From contig DKVF01000081.1 of the NCBI GenBank assembly GCA_002491065.1, positions 5,928-15,812 of the forward strand: a DNA stretch of 9,885 nt, read 5' to 3'. The notes under the pieces were generated by a model. It saw only the letters and a program-made list of their open reading frames with translations. It was not told the DNA's origin and made no database searches. Origin of the DNA: Peptococcaceae bacterium UBA7185. GTDB lineage: Bacteria > Bacillota > Peptococcia > Peptococcales > Peptococcaceae. Each line of letters begins with the position of its first letter. Position 1 is the first letter of the stretch. Both the position numbers and the translations under genes were made by a program. Positions 1 to 6,331 of the stretch are shown here, in pieces.

Positions 1-63
1 TCTTAAATTTTGTATAGTAATTTTTTACAAGGTTAAGTTTATCTTGTTTCAATATAACTAACT

Positions 64-277
64 CTAATTTTTCTTTCCAATATCGTGCAGATCATCTTTA
101 ATTTCTGCTAATGTTTCCTTGATAGATTCCAAAGTATCCAATTTTCTGTTAATGCTAAAATGATATCATGGAAACTTTGCTTCCGTTTGCTGTTTTCTTT
201 CAACACATAAAACAGCAAACAAGTAGCATTGCCCATAAACCCTGACTGGCAGCCAATTGTAATACTTCATTTTCCAT
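64..277 (-). pseudogene. BhlA/UviB-family holin-like peptide, broken by two frameshifts
   Basis: BhlA/UviB peptides are small holin-like proteins: one N-terminal membrane helix and a charged C-terminal helix, linked to bacteriocin release or phage lysis. Here the ATG at 277 follows a strong AAAGGAGGAAA site (283-293). Frame one reads MENEVLQLAASQGLWAMLLV and then hits TGA at 202-200. The family sequence resumes in a second frame as LLFYVLKENSKR, and in a third frame as KLDTLESIKETLAEIKDDL, ending at TAG (64-66). Restoring one T in the T-run at 217-219 and one A in the A-run at 142-145 gives a clean 71-residue protein of normal family length. Both lesions are single-base losses in homopolymers, so either real decay or assembly/sequencing error would explain them. 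It lies 84 bases downstream of the 255-aa gene on the same strand, so co-transcription is likely. Family assignment is from the recognisable N-terminal motif and the FYVLKENSKR segment. Confidence 0.82.
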
Positions 278-293
278 AATAATTTCCTCCTTT

Positions 294-309
294 CTGCATA
301 GAAATGCAG
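294..309 (-). other. Small hairpin just upstream of the holin-like RBS
   Basis: On the minus strand CTGCAT-TTCT-ATGCAG forms a perfect 6-bp stem with a 4-base loop. It ends three bases before the ribosome binding site of the holin-like reading frame (283-293), in the gap after the 255-aa gene. No U-run follows, so it is not an intrinsic terminator; it could be an mRNA processing or stability element. The function is inferred only from position. Confidence 0.4.
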
Positions 310-361
310 CCTCACAAATTAGGAAAAATAAAGGAAAATGTCCCTTACACAAAAAGATTAA

Positions 362-1129
362 TCAGTACCTAACACAGGAAAAATCTCCTGTCATCCCTGC
401 ATCTGCCAGTTTTGCTTCAAAAGACGCAGTTGCGCATTCGCACCCAAAGCCTCCTCTGTCACCCGGCCAGGTTTCCGTAATGCAGTAGGTACAAATCCGG
501 GTTTGATCAATAGTGCCAGAATCCGCTTTAGGAGAAATTAAATTTCCTCGAAAAGCTTCATAGGTATTGCTCATTGTTGTCAATGTTCCGCGATACCATT
601 TTGCAAATTTAAATCTCGCACCGTTCGAATGCATATTATTCGATTGATTGCTTGCAATTAACGTTTCACGGACAAATCTTGCACCTTGCTTTAAATCATT
701 ATGTGCTGTTGATGTAATCTGCACGTTGAAAGTTGCAAATGGACTAGATTGCGATGGCCTTGTCAATGTCAATTTTATATATGGGCTAGTTTTATCAATA
801 ACAGCTGCAATCAAAATAGTTTCTCCTGGTGTCAGATTAAACCGAGTAGCGGATTCATCCCAATTAGATGCTGCTGCAACTGCACCATAAGCAAACATAG
901 ACCATTTCGTTGGAGCTGCTGTAAAACCATATCCAATACCGATATCAACGCCTTGTCCATTTTTGCCCCAGATTGAATAAATAAATTCTGGATGAGATCC
1001 GCTGGACAAATCTGCTTGTACTAAATCAGGAACCCGAAAATAGCTATTAATTGCCCAGTACTTATATTTTGCATGTTCTGTCGGTCCAGAAGATTCTCTC
1101 CCTGTAACATGGTAACCGTAATTCGCCAT
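362..1129 (-). CDS. Unrecognised 255-aa beta-rich protein with Cys-rich C-terminus
   Basis: I do not recognise the family. The start at 1129 (MANYGYHV) is preferred over an upstream in-frame start at 1168, because AGGAGTG (1136-1142) sits 6 bases before it. There is no signal peptide and no membrane helix. Residues 25-145 are rich in alternating hydrophobic, Tyr, Trp, Thr and Gly residues (for example YSIWGKNGQGVDIGIGYGF at 51-69 and FNLTPGETILIAAVID at 97-112), which suggests a beta-sandwich, perhaps lectin- or concanavalin-like; this fold guess is weak. All five cysteines lie in the last 43 residues (C213, C216, C230, C232, C252), in a Gly/Trp-containing segment that could bind metal or form disulfides. 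It is followed by a broken BhlA/UviB holin-like gene. A protein lacking a signal peptide beside a holin suggests a bacteriocin, toxin or phage structural or lytic product released by lysis, but that is inference. The surrounding DNA is more AT-rich than the rest of the window. Confidence 0.75.
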   Translation of the reverse strand: MANYGYHVTGRESSGPTEHAKYKYWAINSYFRVPDLVQADLSSGSHPEFIYSIWGKNGQGVDIGIGYGFTAAPTKWSMFAYGAVAAASNWDESATRFNLTPGETILIAAVIDKTSPYIKLTLTRPSQSSPFATFNVQITSTAHNDLKQGARFVRETLIASNQSNNMHSNGARFKFAKWYRGTLTTMSNTYEAFRGNLISPKADSGTIDQTRICTYCITETWPGDRGGFGCECATASFEAKLADAGMTGDFSCVRY

Positions 1130-1193
1130 AAATATCACTCCTAAATAGTTAATTGTAATTTGTAGCATTGGACAATGTACCTTTTACAATTAA

Positions 1194-1222
1194 TATAAAG
1201 AAATAGAAACGAATTTTGTAAA
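1194..1222 (-). promoter_or_regulatory. Candidate sigma-A promoter for the 255-aa gene
   Basis: On the minus strand TTTACA (1222-1217) is followed after 17 bases by TTTATA (1199-1194). An overlapping TATATT at 1197-1192 would give a 19-base spacer. It lies about 65 bases upstream of the 255-aa start. The region is very AT-rich, so a chance match is possible. Confidence 0.4.
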
Positions 1223-1292
1223 CCTAAATTTTTTAGCGAATTCAGAATCATTTTTAAACGCATTTAAAAACTTAAAGAAAGGAGGAATTGTT

Positions 1293-2537
1293 GTGAAAAA
1301 AATATTATTTTCTTTGTTGTTTGGCATTTTCTGTATGGTTGGCGTACAGCCGGTATATGCTGCCGGACAGTTGCTGGCTTTTTTGCCGGAAGGACAGGGC
1401 TGTTACTATTTGAACGGAACGCTGGTTACCACAGGAGAGCAGCAATGGCATACTTTCAATTATGCCGGTCATACGTACTTTCCCATCCGCACCATCAGTG
1501 AATTGTTCGGTTTTCAAGTACAATGGCAGCCAGATACTCAAACTATACGATTGTCCGATGAAGAGCAGGTTATTGTCTTGACAGTAGACAGCCATATTGC
1601 CATGGTAAATCAACAGGAGCAAGCGATTGATATAGCTCCTATCATACAGGAAGGTCGCTCTTTGATTCCTCTGCGTACCTTGGCACAGTTGACAGACTCT
1701 TATGTATTATACAAGGATGGTGTAATCTATTATGCAGAGACGCCCATCTCCAAGGCAGAACAGCAACAGGACTGGTTCCGGCAAATTTATACCGACTTAC
1801 AGGCCAATCATTCCGCTCTCAGCACAGAGCCCTATAACATAATTTATGAGGATGGTGAGGCGATGCCGCTGGTGTCGCTTTACAAAGACAATCAAGTCGA
1901 ATATCTTTCCCAACAATTTCCCTATGGCATAGACAAGTTATTTTGGCGTACCAATCATCAAGAGTTGCATACTGTTTCCATTCCCAATCTAACGCAGGTT
2001 ATTGGTATTTGGCAAGCGCAGGTCTATTATAGCTCAAAGAATGAGAGCACAAACCAATATGATTTGTACTGTGCCAATTTGGATGGCACAGCGGCCCAAC
2101 TGCTGCAGGCCTCCTTCTGTGAGGAAGGTCTAATCGTGCGCGATAAACGAAACCGTTTCTATATTGAGGATGGAAAAACGTATTTACGGATACAAAAGAT
2201 ATCTACTGATTGGGGAAGCAGCTCCACCGTTTATCTATATCAACTTACCGAAAAAGCTTTATTACCAGTGGCCAGGTTAGCTTCTGAAGATAGAAATACC
2301 TATGCCATTGTAGGGGAGTGGTGTTTTTCTGTTGAACATGATGCTGGTATAGATTATCTGCTTGCACAGCAGTACAACACAGAATCTGATAAAAGAATCT
2401 ACCTGCCTTTTGTAGAAATTATCTCTCTGCAAAAAGAGCAACGGACAATTCAAGTTATAGGGATTGTCCATGATACAGAGCAAATTACAACCCGGACATA
2501 TTCCTGCGAGGAACTTTTGGCGCTGGCGCAGGAATAG
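1293..2537 (+). CDS. Secreted protein with N-terminal CuAO_N1-like domain
   Basis: The GTG start at 1293 is supported by AAAGGAGGAATT (1278-1288) with about 7 bases of spacing. Residues 1-23 form a signal peptide: MKK, a hydrophobic core to about residue 20, and an AXA-type site at VYAA. Residues 38-148 match two copper-amine-oxidase-N-like repeats. The markers are YFPIRTISELFGF (62-74) followed by VQWQPDTQTIRLS, and IIQEGRSLIPLRTLAQL (117-133). In this domain family the repeats are usually wall-associated or binding modules rather than enzymes. Residues 150-414 are beta-rich with a YDLYCANLDGT-like segment, reminiscent of propeller or DUF5050-type blades, but I cannot name a domain. No catalytic residues are evident. 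The protein should act outside the membrane. No clear promoter is visible in the AT-rich upstream region, and no strong terminator follows. A substrate- or wall-binding role is inference. Confidence 0.85.
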   Translation: MKKILFSLLFGIFCMVGVQPVYAAGQLLAFLPEGQGCYYLNGTLVTTGEQQWHTFNYAGHTYFPIRTISELFGFQVQWQPDTQTIRLSDEEQVIVLTVDSHIAMVNQQEQAIDIAPIIQEGRSLIPLRTLAQLTDSYVLYKDGVIYYAETPISKAEQQQDWFRQIYTDLQANHSALSTEPYNIIYEDGEAMPLVSLYKDNQVEYLSQQFPYGIDKLFWRTNHQELHTVSIPNLTQVIGIWQAQVYYSSKNESTNQYDLYCANLDGTAAQLLQASFCEEGLIVRDKRNRFYIEDGKTYLRIQKISTDWGSSSTVYLYQLTEKALLPVARLASEDRNTYAIVGEWCFSVEHDAGIDYLLAQQYNTESDKRIYLPFVEIISLQKEQRTIQVIGIVHDTEQITTRTYSCEELLALAQE

Positions 2538-2563
2538 AGACCATAAGCAAAAGGAAGGTCATT

Positions 2564-2587
2564 ATGAAAAATAGTATTTATTGGTAA
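2564..2587 (+). other. Seven-codon ORF with ribosome binding site
   Basis: ATG at 2564 reads MKNSIYW and stops at TAA (2585-2587). AAGGAAGG (2552-2559) precedes it at plausible spacing. It lies in the 159-bp spacer between the CuAO_N1 gene and the NlpC/P60 gene. A T-run (2612-2618) follows, but I find no strong stem in front of it. It could be a translated leader peptide, a decayed gene start, or chance. Confidence 0.25.
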
Positions 2588-2651
2588 GGCGCGCTTGGGT
2601 TTTGAGAGTTGTTTTTTTATGCAATCTTGATGCAACACGGGGTTGCTTCTT

Positions 2652-2679
2652 GAATATGCTGATAGAAAGCAGAATATTC
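2652..2679 (+). promoter_or_regulatory. Hairpin abutting the NlpC/P60 ribosome binding site
   Basis: GAATATGCTG (2652-2661) pairs with CAGAATATTC (2670-2679) over 10 positions with one G-A mismatch and an 8-base loop. The stem ends one base before the GAGGAGGAA ribosome binding site (2681-2689). Such placement can modulate translation or protect the 5' end of a processed mRNA. No ligand-binding riboswitch class is recognisable. Confidence 0.35.
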
Positions 2680-2696
2680 TGAGGAGGAACCGAATC

Positions 2697-3908
2697 ATGT
2701 CGCTGAATAGAATTGTGTTAAACCAACAACAAATTGAAGCAATTAATTGGAGAAACCTGCAGTCTCTGAGGACGGGGCTGAGCGATTTAATTTGTGAGCC
2801 GTCGGAAATTACGTCAGAGCAGCTGAAAAAAATGATGTACAGCGAGGTTTTTCCCGAGGAGGTACGTTTTGACGAGCAGGGCAATATGTATGAGGAGAAT
2901 TTCTATGTTTCTCTGCAGCGGCGCATGGAAACTGCTGTTGTCTCTGAGAACATTGCTGTGCGGTATGGTGTGGTGATAGACAATAGTTTTTTGCGTTCTT
3001 TTCCCACAATGGCCGGAAGTTATCGAAGGGAACAAATTGGGGAAATTGATAGGTTTGCGGTAACGATGCTGAAGTTAGGCGAGCCGGTGTTGGTATATGG
3101 GCAGGATGAAAGCGGACTTTGGTCTTTTGTGCGCAGCAGGCAGGCTATCGGGTGGATGCTGTCTGAGCGGATTGCCTGGGAAACAGATTTTTTCCGGTGG
3201 AGGCAATATTGCACCAACAGAATGCAGGCTGTTGTAACAGACAGCTGTTTCACATTGGACTATACTGACTTTGACGGCATTTCGCAATCCAAAAATCTAT
3301 TCATGGGTACTTGTCTGGCTCTTTATGATACCACGCGGGATACGTTTTTGGTGGGTTTGCCTGTAAAAGACCGGCGGGGAAATTTGGCAAATATACAGTT
3401 GGTTTTGCGGCGAAATGGCAGTTTGGTTCCGGGGAATTTACCGTTGTCTGCACAAAACATTATCAGCCAGGCAAAAAAAATGCTGGGTGAGCCTTATGGA
3501 TGGGGCGGAACTGGTTATCACAGAGATTGTACCTCACTGGTAGGTGATGTGTTTTCAACTTTTGGATTGCAGTTTCCGCGCAACAGTACACAGCAGCTGC
3601 AAATGTTTGGTGTGGAGCGATTGCCAGTGAAACGTGAACAGCGCCATCAGTTTATTTCGGCGTTGATGCCGGGGGCAGTACTTTATTTCCCGGGGCATGC
3701 AATGCTTTATTTGGGCCGCAGAGGTCAGGAGCTGGAAATTTTACATAGTGTGTATGCGTTGGGGCTGCCAGCGGCAGACAGGATCATTCCGCACAAATTG
3801 CGGCGGGTGGTAACGGGAAATCTGCGGCAGCAGAGAGTCAATGGAGAATGTTTATTGGATGCGCTTACAGCTTGCTGGGCTCCGGAACACCAGAAGCAAC
3901 AGTTATAG
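2697..3908 (+). CDS. SH3b-NlpC/P60 cysteine peptidase (gamma-D-glutamyl-L-diamino-acid endopeptidase type)
   Basis: The start at 2697 (MSLNRIV) follows GAGGAGGAA; an in-frame non-ATG start at 2643 has no such site. The 403-aa protein has an N-terminal helical region (1-85) like the NlpC/P60 stabilising domain, two SH3b-like segments (about 87-160 and 175-240), and an NlpC/P60 catalytic domain (about 250-380). The catalytic Cys is in DCTS (C278) after YGWGG, the catalytic His is in PGHAMLYLG (H334), and the third polar residue is in LHSVYALG (H350). This order matches the SH3b1/SH3b2 NlpC/P60 group that cleaves the D-Glu-diamino-acid bond of murein peptides. No signal peptide or lipobox is visible with either start, which is unusual for a wall hydrolase and would fit cytosolic muropeptide recycling, as proposed for YkfC-like enzymes; that role is inference. 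It is probably transcribed alone or by read-through from the CuAO_N1 gene. No strong terminator lies between it and the leuA promoter. Confidence 0.88.
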   Translation: MSLNRIVLNQQQIEAINWRNLQSLRTGLSDLICEPSEITSEQLKKMMYSEVFPEEVRFDEQGNMYEENFYVSLQRRMETAVVSENIAVRYGVVIDNSFLRSFPTMAGSYRREQIGEIDRFAVTMLKLGEPVLVYGQDESGLWSFVRSRQAIGWMLSERIAWETDFFRWRQYCTNRMQAVVTDSCFTLDYTDFDGISQSKNLFMGTCLALYDTTRDTFLVGLPVKDRRGNLANIQLVLRRNGSLVPGNLPLSAQNIISQAKKMLGEPYGWGGTGYHRDCTSLVGDVFSTFGLQFPRNSTQQLQMFGVERLPVKREQRHQFISALMPGAVLYFPGHAMLYLGRRGQELEILHSVYALGLPAADRIIPHKLRRVVTGNLRQQRVNGECLLDALTACWAPEHQKQQL

Positions 3909-3983
3909 AGCAGAAAAAATGTGTTTCTGGAAAAGCAACTGGGCGTGCAATTTTTACGTGTATGCTCTGCGGAAAGTTTACGG

Positions 3984-4012
3984 TTGACAATTGCATGGTA
4001 TTTGTCTATAAT
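3984..4012 (+). promoter_or_regulatory. Consensus sigma-A promoter of the leuA T-box unit
   Basis: TTGACA (3984-3989), a 17-base spacer and TATAAT (4007-4012) match the sigma-70/sigma-A consensus perfectly. Transcription should start near 4019-4020, just before the T-box stem I. A strong constitutive promoter with control passed to a downstream attenuator is typical of T-box units. Confidence 0.9.
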
Positions 4013-4034
4013 AAAGGATAATTTCATATCAAAA

Positions 4035-4291
4035 TGACTGTGATAAGGAAGAGTAGTGAGCTGAAAGCATACAGAGAGCCGTTGGATGGTGTGAAACGGT
4101 TGCGGTAGGTTGATGAACTGGCCTTGGAGTTGTCAGGCTGAAGGGTGTATTGGGTAGTAGGTCTGACCGGAATCTCGCCGTTATGAGGATCAAGTGGGTG
4201 TCGGCTGTGTAGGCAGCTGCGCCAAATAGAGTGGTACCGCGGAATCATGTCCTTTTTCGTCTCTGGCAACAGGGTCGGGAAGGGCTTTTTT
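4035..4291 (+). ncRNA. T-box leader (tRNA-Leu sensing) of leuA
   Basis: T-box RNAs bind a cognate tRNA and let transcription continue only if it is uncharged. Visible parts: stem I base TGAC (4035-4038) pairing with GTCA (4132-4135); the loop-E-like GAGTAGTGAG; the AGAGAG motif (4073-4078); the apical arm with a CCGTT/AACGG stem; and the specifier side GATGAACTGGCCTTGGAG. The specifier is most likely CTG (4118-4120, Leu), placed after GAA and before a purine. Next come a stem II A/B-like block (CCGGAATCTCGCCGTTAT), the T-box core AGAGTGGTACCGCGG (4228-4242) that pairs with the tRNA CCA end, and the terminator at 4251-4291. Since leuA follows directly, leucine starvation should switch it on. 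The specifier call rests on motif position, not on a folded model; TGG one base later would mean Trp and fits the gene poorly. Confidence 0.93.
4251..4291 (+). terminator. T-box intrinsic terminator (attenuator)
   Basis: CCTTTTTCGTCTCTG (4251-4265) pairs with CAGGGTCGGGAAGGG (4270-4284) across a GCAA loop, with several G-U pairs and one U-U mismatch, followed by T6 (4286-4291). The competing antiterminator would use the T-box core at 4228-4242. Uncharged tRNA-Leu is expected to stabilise that antiterminator and permit leuA transcription. Confidence 0.85.
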
Positions 4292-4413
4292 ATTGCTGCA
4301 AGATGTGGATATAGAGGAAAGCTACGCTGCAGATTTATCGACTCTGCAAAAACAAACGCAGGATCTTTTATACAGAAACTTTGCATGAAATTGAATTAGG
4401 AGGAAGAGAAACG

Positions 4414-6084
4414 ATGGAAGGGTATCAGAAGTACAAAAAATCATATTTTATGCCGCCGGAGTCTTGTTATGACTGGGTAAAAAAAGATGCAATTGACAAA
4501 GCGCCGGCTTGGTGCAGCGTGGATTTGCGTGATGGCAATCAGGCTTTGATTGAGCCGATGAGCTTAGATGAGAAGCTGGAATTTTTCCAACTGCTGTTGG
4601 AAGTAGGATTTAAAGAAATCGAAGTAGGATTTCCTGCCGCTTCGGAGACAGAGTATCAGTTTTTGCGTACTTTAATAGAGCGGAATATGATTCCCGATGA
4701 TGTAACCATTCAGGTGCTGACGCAGGCCAGAGAGCATATTATTCGCAAAACATTTGAGGCGATTGACGGTGCGCCTCATGCAGTAGTACACATGTACAAT
4801 TCTACGTCGGTAAACCAGCGGGAGCAGGTGTTTCGTAAGAGTAAGGAGCAAATTAAGCAGATTGCCATAGAGGGTGCGACGCTGTTAAATGAGTTGGCAA
4901 AAGAGGTACATGGCGACATTACATTTGAATACAGTCCGGAAAGCTTCACCGGTACGGAGATGGAGTATGCTCTGGAAGTGTGCAACGCAGTGCTGGATAT
5001 ATGGCAGCCGCGTCCGGAACGCAAAATTATTATTAATTTGCCAGCGACTATTGAAACTTCGCTGCCTCATGTATATGCCAGCCAAATTGAATACATGCAC
5101 AAAAATTTGAAATACAGAGAAAATGTGATTATTTCGCTGCACCCACATAATGACCGTGGCTGTGGTGTAGCCGATGGAGAACTGGGTTTATTAGCCGGAG
5201 CAGACCGTATTGAAGGAACTTTGTTCGGAAATGGGGAACGCACAGGAAATGTGGACATTATCACATTGGCTATGAATATGTTTGCCTATGGTGTTGATCC
5301 TGAATTAAATTTCCATGATATGGCGCATATCAGTGAAACCTATGAACGATTGACTCGTATGCAGGTACATCCGAGACAACCGTACGGCGGTGCTTTGGTA
5401 TTTACTGCATTCTCCGGATCTCATCAGGATGCGATTGCCAAGGGGATGAATTGGCGGCAGGAGAAAAATCTCGACACATGGTCTGTACCATATCTGCCTA
5501 TTGATCCGCAAGATGTGGGCCGCACATATGATTCTGATGTAATCCGTATCAACAGCCAGTCCGGTAAGGGCGGCGTAAGCTATATTTTGAAACAGAGCTA
5601 TGGAATTACCCTGCCGGATAAGATGAAAGAGGAATTCGGTTATGCGGTCAAGGATGTGTCTGACAAAGAACATAAGGAATTGACACCGGAATGGATTTAT
5701 TCGATTTTGGAAGAGAAGTATATTCGTGTTGCAGAGCATTTCAAGGTAAATGAATTCCATTTCCGTCAAAAATCCGACGGCGGAATTGCGGCAACTGTTA
5801 CAATGACGTTAAAAGGGGATACCCAGACGATTGAGGCAGAGGGGAATGGCCGCTTAGATGCGGTGAGCAAAGCTCTGAAAATAGGATTAGGTTTTTCTTA
5901 TGAATTGACGGATTATAAGGAACATTCTTTATCCAAAGGTTCTTCTTCAAAAGCAATGTCATATGTGGCCATTACGCAGAAGGATAAAATGGTTTGGGGG
6001 ATTGGGATTGACGAGGATATCATTGAGTCTTCGGTAGAAGCATTGTGCGCGGCAATCAACCGGTTAGATTTTTGGAAAGAATAA
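4414..6084 (+). CDS. leuA: 2-isopropylmalate synthase (long, yeast-type group)
   Basis: The enzyme condenses acetyl-CoA with 3-methyl-2-oxobutanoate to give 2-isopropylmalate, the first committed step of leucine synthesis, in the cytosol. ATG 4414 is chosen because AGGAGG (4398-4403) precedes it; the in-frame TTG at 4381 lies upstream of that site. The protein is 556 aa, normal for the long group also found in yeast and actinobacteria. Residues 30-310 form the HMGL-like TIM barrel, with LRDGNQA (38-44, metal-binding Asp40), HPHNDRG (243-249, metal-binding His243 and His245) and FGNGERTGN (271-279). A linker region with GGALVFTAFSGSHQDA (325-340) follows. Residues from about 430 form the LeuA C-terminal domain, which usually gives leucine feedback inhibition. 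Transcription depends on the T-box leader. No other leu genes follow; a terminator comes within 30 bases, so the gene is monocistronic. All key catalytic motifs are intact. Confidence 0.96.
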   Translation: MEGYQKYKKSYFMPPESCYDWVKKDAIDKAPAWCSVDLRDGNQALIEPMSLDEKLEFFQLLLEVGFKEIEVGFPAASETEYQFLRTLIERNMIPDDVTIQVLTQAREHIIRKTFEAIDGAPHAVVHMYNSTSVNQREQVFRKSKEQIKQIAIEGATLLNELAKEVHGDITFEYSPESFTGTEMEYALEVCNAVLDIWQPRPERKIIINLPATIETSLPHVYASQIEYMHKNLKYRENVIISLHPHNDRGCGVADGELGLLAGADRIEGTLFGNGERTGNVDIITLAMNMFAYGVDPELNFHDMAHISETYERLTRMQVHPRQPYGGALVFTAFSGSHQDAIAKGMNWRQEKNLDTWSVPYLPIDPQDVGRTYDSDVIRINSQSGKGGVSYILKQSYGITLPDKMKEEFGYAVKDVSDKEHKELTPEWIYSILEEKYIRVAEHFKVNEFHFRQKSDGGIAATVTMTLKGDTQTIEAEGNGRLDAVSKALKIGLGFSYELTDYKEHSLSKGSSSKAMSYVAITQKDKMVWGIGIDEDIIESSVEALCAAINRLDFWKE

Positions 6085-6112
6085 ACTGCAGACGAAAAAT
6101 TATATAAAATTT

Positions 6113-6151
6113 AAAAAAATGGGATGCACAAAAGATGTGTATCCCATTTTT
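6113..6151. terminator. Bidirectional terminator between leuA and the convergent 285-aa gene
   Basis: ATGGGATGCAC (6119-6129) pairs with GTGTATCCCAT (6137-6147) with one G-U pair and a short loop. It is flanked by an A-run before (6113-6119) and a T-run after (6147-6151). It can therefore end leuA on the plus strand and, read on the minus strand, the 285-aa gene that stops at 6332. The stretch from 6152 to 6331 holds no gene that I can support. Confidence 0.85.
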
Positions 6152-6331
6152 ATTATAGAAGCTGAATTTTTTATGATGAATACTATTTCTGACGAATATT
6201 TTTGTTACATGTAAAAGGACGGTTTACACATAAAAATAGAAGCACTCTTTAGCGTGTGAAAAACAAGAAATTTTTATAAATGATTTGCAACTTTTTTGAT
6301 GCAGTATGCATCTACAAGGATAGCGGTATTT

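Noticed and set aside
3907..3968. AGAGCA/TGCTCT inverted repeat after the NlpC/P60 gene, considered as a terminator
   Set aside because: A 6-bp stem enclosing about 50 bases with no T-run is likely to be chance.
5305..5769. 154-codon open frame on the minus strand within leuA
   Set aside because: It is antisense to conserved LeuA sequence with no RBS; leuA explains the open frame.
6172..6213. 13-codon ORF starting MMNTISDEY between leuA and the 285-aa gene
   Set aside because: No ribosome binding site, lies after a strong terminator, and has no recognisable content.
6298..6312. Palindrome GATGCA-GTA-TGCATC downstream of the 285-aa gene, considered as its terminator
   Set aside because: On the minus strand the hairpin is followed by A residues, not U residues; the T-run lies on the wrong side. 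The hairpin at 6113-6151 is a better terminator.
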